From Solibacillus sp. R5-41 (GTDB taxonomy: Bacteria > Bacillota > Bacilli > Bacillales_A > Planococcaceae): DNA of 64,000 nt. The translations under genes and the position numbers were made by a program. Under the pieces are notes generated by a model. It ran no database searches. It was not told where the DNA came from and worked only from the letters and a program-made list of their open reading frames with translations. Shown in pieces: positions 41,079 through 49,860 of the stretch; positions within the stretch are counted from its first letter, which is position 1, and every line of letters begins with the position of its first letter. The stretch is taken from positions 302,001 through 366,000 of the forward strand of contig NZ_CP024123.1 in assembly GCF_002736105.1 (NCBI RefSeq), given 5' to 3'.

Positions 41079-41124
41079 CCCCCAACTTCCCCCAATTAAA
41101 AATGTCTTGTCCCCCAATGTCCCC
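41079..41124 (-). other. Cluster of four G-tracts (possible G-quadruplex)
   Basis: On the minus strand GGGG, GGGGG, GGGGG, GGGGG with loops of 5, 17 and 5 nt (plus-strand C-runs at 41079-41083, 41089-41093, 41111-41115, 41121-41124). It lies between the divergent lipoprotein and response-regulator genes. The repeated unit is TTGTCCCCCAA. Confidence 0.5.
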
Positions 41125-41327
41125 ACCATTAGATAATACAAGAAACGATTTGAAAATAAATTGCTATTCAATAAAAACCTGTATAATCAAGGTCAAATGA
41201 ATAAACAACCTTAAGAAATACACTAAAATAATCAAAAATCTTAAGAATTTCTTCATAATTTGCATGAACGGAAGTTAAGATTTACGATTTAACATAAAGG
41301 TATAAGAAAATGTTGTGGGGTGAGCAT

Positions 41328-42014
41328 ATGAAAAAGCTAACGGTGCTTGTAACGGATGATGATCAGGATATTCGTGACGGGATTGAAATTTATTTAAAAA
41401 ACGAAGGCTATCATGTGTTGAAGGCAGCAGATGGTCTTGAAGCAATTCGACTGCTAGAGGAAAACGAGGTCCATTTAATTATTTTAGATATTATGATGCC
41501 AAACATGGATGGAATTACTGCGACTTTCAAAATTCGTGCCGTGCGTAATATTCCAATTATTATGCTAAGTGCGAAGGCAGAGCAAAGTGATAAAATCCAT
41601 GGACTATCAGTAGGTGCGGATGACTATATTACGAAGCCATTTCACCCGTTAGAGTTGATGGCACGTGTGAAGTCGCAGCTACGACGGTATGTAGATTTGG
41701 GCGAGTATGATGAACCATCTGAACAAGTGGTAGGGTTAGAGCTTGATATGGCAGCTAGAGAAGTTCGCGTTGAAGGGGAGCCGGTGAAGCTGACGCCGAC
41801 CGAGTATAAAATTACCGAACTGTTACTAAAAAATGCAGGACGAGTCTTTTCAATTAGTGAAATTTATGAGCTTGTTTGGAATGAACAAGCGTACAATGCT
41901 GAAAATATTGTCGCGGTACACATTCGGAAAATCCGTGAGAAAATTGAAGTCGATCCGAAAAACCCTCGCTATTTAAAAGTCGTTTGGGGACTAGGTTATA
42001 AAATTGAAAAATAA
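41328..42014 (+). CDS. OmpR-family response regulator
   Basis: 228 residues from the ATG at 41328 (GGGGTGAG upstream). The receiver domain has the acidic pair in VTDDDQD, phospho-acceptor Asp54 (ILDIMMPNMDG) and Lys in ITKPFHPLEL. The C-terminal winged helix is PVKLTPTEYKITELLLKNAGRVFSISEIYELVW and VVWGLGYKIEK. Closest in style to VanR-type regulators. CTTAAGA-like direct repeats at about 41212-41280 are possible self-binding sites. It works with the kinase encoded downstream. Confidence 0.93.
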   Translation: MKKLTVLVTDDDQDIRDGIEIYLKNEGYHVLKAADGLEAIRLLEENEVHLIILDIMMPNMDGITATFKIRAVRNIPIIMLSAKAEQSDKIHGLSVGADDYITKPFHPLELMARVKSQLRRYVDLGEYDEPSEQVVGLELDMAAREVRVEGEPVKLTPTEYKITELLLKNAGRVFSISEIYELVWNEQAYNAENIVAVHIRKIREKIEVDPKNPRYLKVVWGLGYKIEK

Positions 42015-42168
42015 ACTGTTCACATTGTTCGGTGTATTGGGCGCGGGAATCGGTATGTATTTTCTAGGAATCTATTTTTATGAATATTTAACAGGACGCT
42101 TTATACCAACGATAAAGCAGTTCAGCTACTTTTTATTATCATTCAGCGGCAAACTGCCACCTTTATAG
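42004..42168 (+). CDS. Small membrane protein between regulator and kinase genes
   Basis: 54 codons, start TTG at 42004 overlapping the regulator's last codons (KIEK stop). The product MKNKLFTLFGVLGAGIGMYF... LGIYFYEYL has one or two hydrophobic helices and ends FSGKLPPL. The frame is well defined and ends 66 bp before the omega-RNA remnant. The overlap implies translational coupling. It may be an accessory subunit of the two-component system. Confidence 0.6.
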   Translation: MKNKLFTLFGVLGAGIGMYFLGIYFYEYLTGRFIPTIKQFSYFLLSFSGKLPPL

Positions 42169-42234
42169 ATTGTGAGAAGTATGATTTATTCACATTTTTG
42201 TTGGGTGTTTCAATACATGCTGAACGAAAAAAAA

Positions 42235-42345
42235 GCCCTGGCGGATGTCACAGATTTTGAAAAGAATGAATTGTGCTGAGCCCTGCATGGTGCGGGGCTC
42301 AGCACAATTCAAAATCTGGACGCAATTACGCCGAGGTGTAATTGA
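42235..42345 (+). repeat. Truncated omega-RNA element, copy D, with exchanged stem tip
   Basis: Only the 3' 111 bp of the element: GGCGGATGTCACAGATTTT ... AAAATCTGGACGCAATTACGCC-GA-GGTGTAATTGA. The variable tip here is a long perfect hairpin (GAATTGTGCTGAGCCC with GGGGCTCAGCACAATTC) instead of the TCGA-type tip of other copies. It separates the small membrane protein gene from the kinase gene; the kinase Shine-Dalgarno begins 6 bases after it. Confidence 0.7.
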
Positions 42346-42362
42346 TAGAAAGAGGGGAAAAA

Positions 42363-44561
42363 ATGAAAAAATCAAAAACGCACCTCCAGCTTTTTCTTAT
42401 GTTTATTGTAGCAACAGCAGTTCTTATGATTTTTACGCAAGGTAGTCGTTATTTTGGAAAAACGTATTATGAAACAAATTCATTTGACAGTGAAACATAT
42501 GATTTTATGGAGGGTCTAGCTAAGTATGTGTTGAATCCGATAACCGAAGAAGATAAAAGCGAAATCTTAACGGTTACGGATGAAGAAATTAACTATTATC
42601 GCACGTATTACGGTTCGTTAGCAGAACAAATTCAAAATATTAAAGATCAATATGAGATGGATGCTGATGGATCCCAAGACGCAGAAGTGAAAGCGGAAAT
42701 TGAAAAAGAGCGAGATGCTAAAATTGCAGATATTCGCAAAAATTTTGAAGATGATGAACATGTAAAAGCGAAAATCTTAAAGCAAAAAAAGAAAGCGCTA
42801 GATGGCGTATTAGCAAACTATGAGCAAAATAAAAAGGATTTTTTAAGGAATTATAATTATTTTGCCTATAATATTACGAATGAAAAAACAGATGAGGTAT
42901 TTAAAAAAGGTGATGTAAAGGCAACGTCAGTGTATACGTTTGAAATTAATCGGACGGATCACTACATGCCGACATCGACGTTTTATATTAACTTAAATGA
43001 GTATGCAGACACAGGTTTAGAGAGTAACTCGTTTGAACTAAATAAGGATAATTCACATTTTTATGGAGAAATAACAATTCCTAAATCAATTTTATCGAAA
43101 ACTGAATTTGGGAAAAGTATTGAAGCATTTAATTTAACGAAATATAGTTATTACGTTTTAATGATCTTGGGCTTTATAAGCTTTGTGTTATTAATGACGG
43201 GACTGGAACCTACGAAGAAACAGTTTTTAAGTCAGTCAAAAGCATATAACTTTTTTGAGCGTCTTCCACTTGATATGGCACTTGTTATAGTGATTTTTAT
43301 CGGATTGATATCAAGTATGTTCCTATCAGGTGTACTTAGTTCAATTCACAACTTCTCTTATTATGGTGAGGACTGGTACAACGCTAATATGGTTGAGCTA
43401 ATTATATTAACTGTAATGGGTTACATCAGCTTTATCATAACAGTTTATTTATTCGTGTGGCTTTGGAATCGACTGGCGAATAACACAGCAATTGATCAAA
43501 TTTGGGATTCAACCTTCCTTTCCAAACTTGTGCATGCAGGAATGGGCATGTTTAGCAATCGTACAATCGGTATTCAGTCACTTATTCTACTTGTTGTTGT
43601 TTACCTTGGAGGGTTTGGGTTAGCCGTAGTGTTTATGGCAGGGTCCTTTGAAGTACTCCTCTTTTATGTTTTCTTGTTTGTCCTGTTCTTAATTCCAGCG
43701 TTGTTTATTTTTATGCGCTATATGGGTTATTTAAACCGTATTATGAGTCATACAAAAGATATGGCAGAAGGGCGTTTGACGAATGATTTAAAAGTGAAAG
43801 GGAAGTCCCCACTTGCTCAGCATGCCGAACATTTAAATGGCTTGCGTGAAGGTGTTCGCAGCAGTGTAACGGAACAGGCAAAAAGTGAGCGTTTGAAAAC
43901 GGAATTAATTACAAATGTGAGTCATGATTTACGTACGCCGCTAACATCCATTATTACGTATACGGATTTATTGAAAAATTCGGAAATTACCGAAGAAGAG
44001 CGTGCAAAATATATATCGATTTTAGATGCGAAATCATCGCGTTTGAAAACATTGATTGAAGATTTGTTTGAAGTATCTAAAATGGCGAGTGGCAATATCG
44101 AAATCACGAAGCAGCGTATTGATTTAGTACAGCTGTTACAACAAGCTACAGGTGAACATGAAGAAGATTTTGCCGCTTCGAAAATTGATTTACGTGTCAA
44201 TATCTCCGAGCAACCGATATTTGCCTATGTCGATGGCCAAAAGTGGTGGCGTGTGATTGATAACTTAATTATTAATGCCCGCAAATATTCACTAGAAGGT
44301 ACACGAGTGTATGTCAACTTAAAAACAGTAAATGGTGAAGCGGAACTAACAGTAAAAAATGTGGCAAAGTATGAATTAAATGAAGATGCCACGGAGTTAG
44401 TTGAGCGTTTCAAACGCGCCGATACATCTCGTAATACAGAAGGCTCTGGACTCGGTCTTGCTATTGCACAGTCGATTGTTGATTTACATGGTGGTCATTT
44501 GGACGTTGCTATTGATGGTGACTTATTTAAAGTTACAGTGTCTGTAAGAGCGGATAAATAA
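42363..44561 (+). CDS. Membrane sensor histidine kinase
   Basis: 732 residues from the ATG at 42363 (AGAGGGG upstream; earlier in-frame starts fall inside the element remnant). TM1 is residues ~8-28, then an exported region of ~220 residues with a Glu/Lys-rich coiled coil (EIEKERDAKIADIRKNFEDD), followed by about six TM helices. Phospho-acceptor His ~521 is in NVSHDLRTPLTSIITYTD, the N box in LIINARKYSLEG (~640) and the G box in NTEGSGLGLAIAQSIVDLHGG. Partner of the regulator upstream. The multi-TM module is unusual for a VanS-like kinase. Confidence 0.92.
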   Translation: MKKSKTHLQLFLMFIVATAVLMIFTQGSRYFGKTYYETNSFDSETYDFMEGLAKYVLNPITEEDKSEILTVTDEEINYYRTYYGSLAEQIQNIKDQYEMDADGSQDAEVKAEIEKERDAKIADIRKNFEDDEHVKAKILKQKKKALDGVLANYEQNKKDFLRNYNYFAYNITNEKTDEVFKKGDVKATSVYTFEINRTDHYMPTSTFYINLNEYADTGLESNSFELNKDNSHFYGEITIPKSILSKTEFGKSIEAFNLTKYSYYVLMILGFISFVLLMTGLEPTKKQFLSQSKAYNFFERLPLDMALVIVIFIGLISSMFLSGVLSSIHNFSYYGEDWYNANMVELIILTVMGYISFIITVYLFVWLWNRLANNTAIDQIWDSTFLSKLVHAGMGMFSNRTIGIQSLILLVVVYLGGFGLAVVFMAGSFEVLLFYVFLFVLFLIPALFIFMRYMGYLNRIMSHTKDMAEGRLTNDLKVKGKSPLAQHAEHLNGLREGVRSSVTEQAKSERLKTELITNVSHDLRTPLTSIITYTDLLKNSEITEEERAKYISILDAKSSRLKTLIEDLFEVSKMASGNIEITKQRIDLVQLLQQATGEHEEDFAASKIDLRVNISEQPIFAYVDGQKWWRVIDNLIINARKYSLEGTRVYVNLKTVNGEAELTVKNVAKYELNEDATELVERFKRADTSRNTEGSGLGLAIAQSIVDLHGGHLDVAIDGDLFKVTVSVRADK

Positions 44562-44579
44562 ATTCCCCTTAACTTAAAG

Positions 44580-44618
44580 CTATCACATGATGGAAAAACA
44601 TCATGTGATAGCTTTTTT
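44580..44618 (+). terminator. Intrinsic terminator of the two-component operon
   Basis: Perfect 13-bp stem CTATCACATGATG/CATCATGTGATAG, then CTTTTTT. Confidence 0.9.
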
Positions 44619-44622
44619 GTAT

Positions 44623-44634
44623 GGCGTAATTGAT
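44623..44634 (+). repeat. Minimal right-end remnant of the omega-RNA element
   Basis: GGCGTAATTGAT matches the last 12 bases of the elements' right end and lies directly behind a terminator T-run, the same context as the complete copies. Short enough that chance cannot be excluded. Confidence 0.35.
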
Positions 44635-44719
44635 ATACAATAAAATGAACATATTAAACTCTAAATATAGTAAAATTACATTCTAACAACAGTGAAAGAT
44701 TGGAAGGTGTGCTTGACGG

Positions 44720-45793
44720 ATGAAACTATTATATGCAGGACTCGCCATCTCTATTTATAGCATGATAACCTTTTATATTGGTTGGAATTTAAGAGCGCTG
44801 TTGCAAGCGTTTCATCTATATCGCTGGCCAGTAGTTTTTTGGCTGATTTTATTTTTAGTTGCATTTGGTTTTATAATAGGAAGGTACCACGTCATTTTAT
44901 CGCCTTTTAGTGCGATTGGGAGCTATTGGATGTTTATTTTACAATACGGTATTGTATTATGTATCCTTGCTAACGTGCTTGTTAAATGGACGCCGCTTTC
45001 CACGAAGTTGGTCGGTAGCTGTGTAGTTGTAACATTATTTATTTTATTTATAATAGGTACATACAATGCGTATTCACCAGTCGTGCGCTATTTGACGATT
45101 GAGATCGACAAGCCAGGGGAAGACATGCGTGTTGTGATGGGATCGGACTTCCATTTGGGGGCGCTTTCGCATAAAAGACATTTACAAAAATTTGTAGAAT
45201 TATCAAACGTGCAAAAGCCAGATGTTGTACTGCTTGCAGGTGATATTGTGGATGATTCTCCGCGCCGCTTTTTGGCGAACGGTATGGGAGATGTGATGAA
45301 ACAGCTCGAGTCGACATATGGTGTTTATGGAATCCTCGGAAATCATGAATATTACGGAAAAGAAATACCGAGGTTTAAAACGGCAATGAAGGATGCGCAT
45401 GTGCAAATTTTAATGGATGAAACCATTTTAATTAATAATCGTTTTTATTTAACAGGGCGTGAAGATGTTACGGAAAAAAAACGAATGGCGCTGGAGGCAT
45501 TAAAGCCAGAAAATGAACAGCTGCCATGGTTTGTTATGAATCATACGCCAAATGATTTAGATGAGCCAGCAATGCTAGGTGTTGATTTTCATGTTTCAGG
45601 ACATACACATAAAGGCCAAATGTGGCCGAATCACCTCATTACACAGCGAATATTTGAACTAGATTATGGACATTTAGCAAAGGGAAAAATGCACGCACTC
45701 GTTTCAAGTGGTTACGGATTTTGGGGACCACCGACACGAATTGGAAGTCGCTCTGAATTATGGGTGGTCGATTTACAGTTTACGCAAAATTAA
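44720..45793 (+). CDS. Membrane-bound metallophosphoesterase (YkuE/YaeI-like)
   Basis: 357 residues. About four N-terminal TM helices (to ~125), then a calcineurin-like domain: MGSDFHLGALSH, LLAGDIVDD, ILGNHEYYG, FVMNHTPND and VSGHTHKGQMWP supply the Asp/His/Asn metal ligands. Acts on a phosphodiester or lipid phosphate at the membrane. It precedes uppP by 24 bases, so both may be co-transcribed and linked to undecaprenyl/cell-envelope lipid metabolism. Confidence 0.88.
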   Translation: MKLLYAGLAISIYSMITFYIGWNLRALLQAFHLYRWPVVFWLILFLVAFGFIIGRYHVILSPFSAIGSYWMFILQYGIVLCILANVLVKWTPLSTKLVGSCVVVTLFILFIIGTYNAYSPVVRYLTIEIDKPGEDMRVVMGSDFHLGALSHKRHLQKFVELSNVQKPDVVLLAGDIVDDSPRRFLANGMGDVMKQLESTYGVYGILGNHEYYGKEIPRFKTAMKDAHVQILMDETILINNRFYLTGREDVTEKKRMALEALKPENEQLPWFVMNHTPNDLDEPAMLGVDFHVSGHTHKGQMWPNHLITQRIFELDYGHLAKGKMHALVSSGYGFWGPPTRIGSRSELWVVDLQFTQN

Positions 45794-45817
45794 GGAGTAT
45801 GAAGGAGCAGAAAGAAT

Positions 45818-46642
45818 ATGGAATGGTTTGAATTACTAAAGGCACTCATCCTTGGATTTGTTGAAGGGATGACTGAATTCGCGCCGGTATCATCAACGGG
45901 ACATATGATTATTGTCGATGATATGTGGTTGCAAACGAAGGAATTTTTAGGCTCGGGCTCAGCGAATACGTTTAAAATTGTTATTCAGCTTGGTTCGATT
46001 TTAGCAGTTGTAGTTGTCATGTGGAAGAGAATGCTCAGCTTAGTTGGACTTTATAAAATAGAAGGACAAAAATCATCACACTTTAATTTAGGACATGTCG
46101 TGATCGGTATTATTCCAGCTGGCGTGTTTGGCGTATTATTTGAAGATTTTATTGATGAAAATTTATTTAGAATTGAAACAGTTATTGTGGGCTTAATTAT
46201 CGGTGCAATTTTCATGATTATTGCCGATAAATTTGGACCGAAAAGACCAGCGATTACAACATTAGACGATATTTCTTATGCAAAAGCCTTGAAAATTGGA
46301 CTTATTCAATGTTTATCATTATGGCCAGGATTTTCACGCTCAGGTGCAACGATTTCTGGTGGGGTAATGCTTGGATTAGATCATAAAACAGCGGCAGACT
46401 TCACATTTATTATGGCAGTTCCGATTATGGCGGGAGCAAGTGGCTTGTCATTAATCAAAAACTGGGATCAAATTAATATGGATCATTTCAGTTTTTATGC
46501 AGTTGGATTTATTAGTGCCTTTATATTTGCATTAATTTCGATTAAGTTCTTCTTAAAGCTTATTGACAAAGTAAAGTTAACACCATTTGCGATGTACCGA
46601 ATTGTGCTTGCAGCTGTATTAATTTTCATTTTAGCAATCTAA
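45818..46642 (+). CDS. uppP: Undecaprenyl-diphosphatase (UppP/BacA)
   Basis: 274 residues, eight hydrophobic helices. Active-site motifs: EGMTEFAPVSSTGHM (Glu16, Glu20, Ser25-26, His29) and WPGFSRSGATISGGVMLGL (Arg ~173). It recycles C55-PP to C55-P for peptidoglycan and teichoic acid synthesis; overexpression gives bacitracin tolerance. The ATG at 45818 follows GAAGGAG. An omega-RNA element begins one base after the stop. Confidence 0.95.
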   Translation: MEWFELLKALILGFVEGMTEFAPVSSTGHMIIVDDMWLQTKEFLGSGSANTFKIVIQLGSILAVVVVMWKRMLSLVGLYKIEGQKSSHFNLGHVVIGIIPAGVFGVLFEDFIDENLFRIETVIVGLIIGAIFMIIADKFGPKRPAITTLDDISYAKALKIGLIQCLSLWPGFSRSGATISGGVMLGLDHKTAADFTFIMAVPIMAGASGLSLIKNWDQINMDHFSFYAVGFISAFIFALISIKFFLKLIDKVKLTPFAMYRIVLAAVLIFILAI

Positions 46643-46643
46643 C

Positions 46644-46914
46644 TTTCTTCAGCAAATTTTTTTTTGTACCGTAAGTAAAGCGACAGGTACAGAAATCCTT
46701 AACTTTTAAAAGTGGGAATGAATGCCAAATATGCCCTTAATTCAAAAAGGGTATATAACCAGCTGAACAGGGGAACTTAGACTAAGAACGCCGCGTCGTG
46801 CGGCAACGCCTGAGTGACCAACATCGTGTTGGCCCAATGCCCCGGCGGATGTCACAGATTTTTTTCGAGCGCGCTCGAAAAAAACTGGACGCAATTACGC
46901 CGAGGTGTAATTGA
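46644..46914 (+). mobile_element. Stand-alone HEARO/IscB omega-RNA element, copy C
   Basis: 271 bp. The left third has diverged and carries an insertion relative to A/B (TTTCTTCAGC, then extra T-rich sequence, then AAAGTGGGAATGAATGCC). From AGCTGAACAGGGGAACTTAG onward it is close to B, including GCCGCGTCGTGCGGCAACGC and GTGACCAACATCGTGTTGG. The variable tip is TTTTTTTCGAGC/GCGCTCGAAAAAAA and the right-end hairpin CAATTACGCC-GA-GGTGTAATTG. It starts at TAAC, made by the uppP stop codon plus C. Confidence 0.75.
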
Positions 46915-46920
46915 TACGGG

Positions 46921-46957
46921 AAAAAACGTCAAATTTTAAATAAATTTGACGTTTTTT
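46921..46957 (+). terminator. Intrinsic terminator behind copy C
   Basis: Perfect stem AAAAAACGTCAAATTT/AAATTTGACGTTTTTT. Probably the original uppP terminator, now separated from the gene by the element. Confidence 0.9.
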
Positions 46958-47056
46958 CTTTTTATTGTGAGAAAGCTCACTTGTCATCTGTGATTAGTTC
47001 CACAATATTTAAAATGGTTATGGAAGAAAACGGGAATGGTTTAGGGGTGAGAGATA

Positions 47057-47293
47057 GTGTTCTCTTTAAAAAAAATTCGAAATATGGAGACGTCCGAGGA
47101 TTCTAACAAAGTAGGTATATTCATTAATGATCCGGATCGTTTATTACAAATGAAAATTATCGGTTTATGTGTAGAGGATTTAATCTATGAAAGTGGCGAA
47201 CTTGTCTATAAATACATATTTAATAATAGGAAAAGGTCGAGTTTCTATATTACTAGAAACTCGACCTTCGTTTTTATTTATTCAGCAAATTAA
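47057..47293 (+). pseudogene. Probable remnant of a globin-coupled sensor (HemAT-like) N-terminus
   Basis: 78 codons from the GTG at 47057, with GGGGTGAG upstream. The first ~50 residues (METSEDSNKVGIFINDPDRLLQMKIIGLCVEDLIYESGELVYKYI) resemble the start of HemAT-type globin sensors, where an aspartate-leucine rich helix (R-L-x-M-x-x-x-L-x-x-E-D-L) opens the globin fold. The frame then runs through a terminator hairpin (FNNRKRSSFYITRN...), so the gene is cut at about residue 55. The identification rests on a short stretch. Confidence 0.4.
47233..47276. terminator. Strong bidirectional terminator
   Basis: Perfect 15-bp stem AAGGTCGAGTTTCTA/TAGAAACTCGACCTT (47233-47247/47254-47268), T-rich downstream. 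Shared by the remnant (+) and the AIM24 gene (-). Confidence 0.85.
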
Positions 47294-48071
47294 ATAATCC
47301 GCCAATACCACCTTCATCGGAGCCTCTTCCACCACCACCTTGAGTGACTGGTGCTGCTGCGAACACACGGCTTGCTAAGCGGCTGAATGGTAGGGACTGT
47401 ACCCACACGGTACCAGGACCAGAAAGATTAGCAAAGAATAACCCTTCACCGCCAAATAGAGCCGTTTTTACACCACTAACCATTTGAATATCATAGTTAA
47501 CATCCTTTGTCATCGCGACTAAACACCCTGTATCAATACGCAATGTTTCACCTGGCTGCAATCGACGTTCATAAATTGTTCCACCAGCGTGAACGAAAGC
47601 CATGCCGTCGCCTTCAAGCTTTTGCATGATGAAGCCTTCACCACCGAAGAAGCCTGTACTTAGTTTACGTTGAAATTCTACGCCAACTGTCACGCCCTTA
47701 GCAGCTGCTAAAAACGAATCCTTTTGACAAATAATTTTTCCGCCCATTTGACTTAAATCCATTGGAATGATTTTACCTGGGTATGGTGCTGCAAAATACA
47801 CTTTGCGTTTGCCCATGCCTGAGTTTGTAAAGGTTGTCATAAATAAGCTTTCGCCTGTAATAAGTCGTTTTCCTGCGCCCATTAACTTGCCCATAATGCC
47901 TGAACCGGAATTATTTGAACCGTCACCAAAAATTGTTTCCATTTGAATACTGTCTTCCATCATCATTAAACTTCCCGCTTCTGCAACGACCGTTTCGTGT
48001 GGATCTAGTTCAACCTCTACAAATTGCATGTCGTCCCCGTATAACTTGAAATCGATTTCGTGATTTTTCAT
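47274..48071 (-). CDS. AIM24/TIGR00266 family protein
   Basis: 265 residues. Family pattern is clear: VEVELDPHETVVAEAGSLMMMEDSIQMET, LFMTTFTNSG, KIIPMDLSQMGGKIICQKDSFLAAAKGVTVGV, FGGEGFIMQKLEGDGMAFVHAGGTI and LRIDTGCLVAMTKDVNYDIQMVSGVKTALFGGEGLFF. It forms a TRAP-like beta fold; the mitochondrial relative AIM24 supports inner-membrane organisation, and the bacterial function is unknown. The Gly-rich C-terminus ends in FNLLNK. ATG at 48071 behind GAGGAGG. Confidence 0.88.
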   Translation of the reverse strand: MKNHEIDFKLYGDDMQFVEVELDPHETVVAEAGSLMMMEDSIQMETIFGDGSNNSGSGIMGKLMGAGKRLITGESLFMTTFTNSGMGKRKVYFAAPYPGKIIPMDLSQMGGKIICQKDSFLAAAKGVTVGVEFQRKLSTGFFGGEGFIMQKLEGDGMAFVHAGGTIYERRLQPGETLRIDTGCLVAMTKDVNYDIQMVSGVKTALFGGEGLFFANLSGPGTVWVQSLPFSRLASRVFAAAPVTQGGGGRGSDEGGIGGLFNLLNK

Positions 48072-48296
48072 CGATAAATTCCTCCTCGGCTTTTTATTCG
48101 TTTAGCGAGTCATTACTGCTAACTGAAAATAAAACATTCTTGATTATATGTACGTTGCAATTTAAAAAGAAGTTTCAAAATCTCCAATAAATTTTCATGT
48201 AAACAAATATTTTATAGAAAAAGGGTTTAAAGTAGCAAATGTCGAATATTTAAACAATAAAAAGATGAAATAACTTTTTGAATGGAGTGGGAGAGA

Positions 48297-49778
48297 ATGA
48301 GGCTTTTAAATTTTATCGGTGGTAATTGGATAGAAGAATCAACTCTGCAAAGTATACCTGTAATCAATCCGGCAAATGGTGAAGAACTTGCAACGCTACC
48401 ATTGTCTACGAAAGTGGAAGTCGATTTTGCTGTACGTGAGGCAAAAGCGGCACAAAAAGTATGGGCACAAATACCAGCGCCAAAGCGTGCACAATATTTA
48501 TATGACATTGCGTTTAAATTGAAAGAAAAAAAGGAACAACTCGCGCAAACATTGACCCGTGAGATGGGGAAAGTGATAGAAGAGGCAAGAGGTGAAGTGC
48601 AAGAAGGTATTGATATGGCACTTTATATGGCAGCGGAAGGAAGACGTCTGTTCGGGGAAACGGTCCCTTCTGAATTGCCGGATAAATTTGCGATGAGTGT
48701 GCGTTCTCCAATCGGTGTTGCGGGACTCATCACCCCGTGGAATTTTCCGATTGCCATTGCGACTTGGAAAGCCTTCCCGGCACTAATTGCGGGAAATACG
48801 GTCGTATGGAAGCCTTCTAATGAAACACCAATGATGGCCTATGAACTGGCGAAGATTTTTGAAGAAGTTGATTTACCAAAAGGTGTTGTGAATGTCGTAT
48901 TTGGCTCTGGACCTACTGTTGGAACGGCAATGATCGAGCATCCAGATATTCGTGTTATTTCATTTACCGGCTCAACGGTAACAGGAAGTAAGGTGGCGGA
49001 ACTCGGGGGCAAGCATTTAAAAAAGGTATCGCTTGAAATGGGCGGAAAAAATGCGGTAATTGTCATGGATGATGCGAATATTGAACTGGCGGTAGAAGGG
49101 ATTTTATGGAGCGCCTTTGGGACAGCTGGACAGCGTTGTACAGCGTGTAGCCGGGTTATTGTACACCGTGATGTGAAAGAGCAGCTTGAAGAAAGGCTCA
49201 TTCAGGAGGCGAAAAAGCTGACGATTGGAGATGGTTTAGATCCATCGGTTAAGATCGGTCCAGTTATTAATAAGGCGGCGCTCGAGAAAATTAAGCATTA
49301 TGTTCAAATTGGTAAGGAACAAGGGGCAAATTTATTATTTGGCGGACAAATTTTAAATACAGGGGCTTATGAAAATGGTTTTTATTTTGAGCCGACGATT
49401 TTTACAGATGTTCAACCGGATAGCATTTTAGCGCAGGAGGAAATTTTCGGACCTGTTATTAGCATGATTGAAATTGCAAGCCTAGAGGAAGCGATTGAAG
49501 TAAATAATAGTGTGAAATTCGGTCTATCAAGTTCTATTTTCTCACAAGATATTAATAAAGTGTTTAAGGCACAGCAACTTTTAGATACAGGAATTGTTTA
49601 TGTAAATGCAGGGACAACGGGTGCAGAAATTCATTTACCATTCGGTGGAACAAAAGGTACGGGGAACGGACACCGCGATTCCGGTCAGGCCGCGCTTGAT
49701 GTGTATACAGAATGGAAAAGTATTTACGTTGACTTCAGTGGGAAATTACAACGAGCTCAAATTGATAACAACGAATGA
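48297..49778 (+). CDS. NAD(P)-dependent aldehyde dehydrogenase
   Basis: 493 residues from the ATG at 48297 (GGGAGAG upstream; the ATG at 48282 lacks a site). Substrate/cofactor motifs: [62 protein letters not shown] with catalytic Glu, and [15 protein letters not shown] with catalytic Cys. It is followed by a saccharopine dehydrogenase-like gene and an acyl-CoA dehydrogenase, so 2-aminoadipate semialdehyde oxidation in lysine breakdown is plausible (inference). Confidence 0.9.
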   Translation: MRLLNFIGGNWIEESTLQSIPVINPANGEELATLPLSTKVEVDFAVREAKAAQKVWAQIPAPKRAQYLYDIAFKLKEKKEQLAQTLTREMGKVIEEARGEVQEGIDMALYMAAEGRRLFGETVPSELPDKFAMSVRSPIGVAGLITPWNFPIAIATWKAFPALIAGNTVVWKPSNETPMMAYELAKIFEEVDLPKGVVNVVFGSGPTVGTAMIEHPDIRVISFTGSTVTGSKVAELGGKHLKKVSLEMGGKNAVIVMDDANIELAVEGILWSAFGTAGQRCTACSRVIVHRDVKEQLEERLIQEAKKLTIGDGLDPSVKIGPVINKAALEKIKHYVQIGKEQGANLLFGGQILNTGAYENGFYFEPTIFTDVQPDSILAQEEIFGPVISMIEIASLEEAIEVNNSVKFGLSSSIFSQDINKVFKAQQLLDTGIVYVNAGTTGAEIHLPFGGTKGTGNGHRDSGQAALDVYTEWKSIYVDFSGKLQRAQIDNNE

Positions 49779-49860
49779 TTCGTGCCCCCCATTTATCTTC
49801 GTTTAGAGGGTGCGTGTTCATAAATAGAATTACTTAAATACAAACAAAGGGGATGTTTAC

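Noticed and set aside
42245-42445. 66-codon plus-strand ORF and its minus-strand counterpart (42190-42375)
   Set aside because: Both are readings of the element remnant's palindrome (CAEPCMVRGSAQ-type mirror sequence) and overlap the kinase gene.
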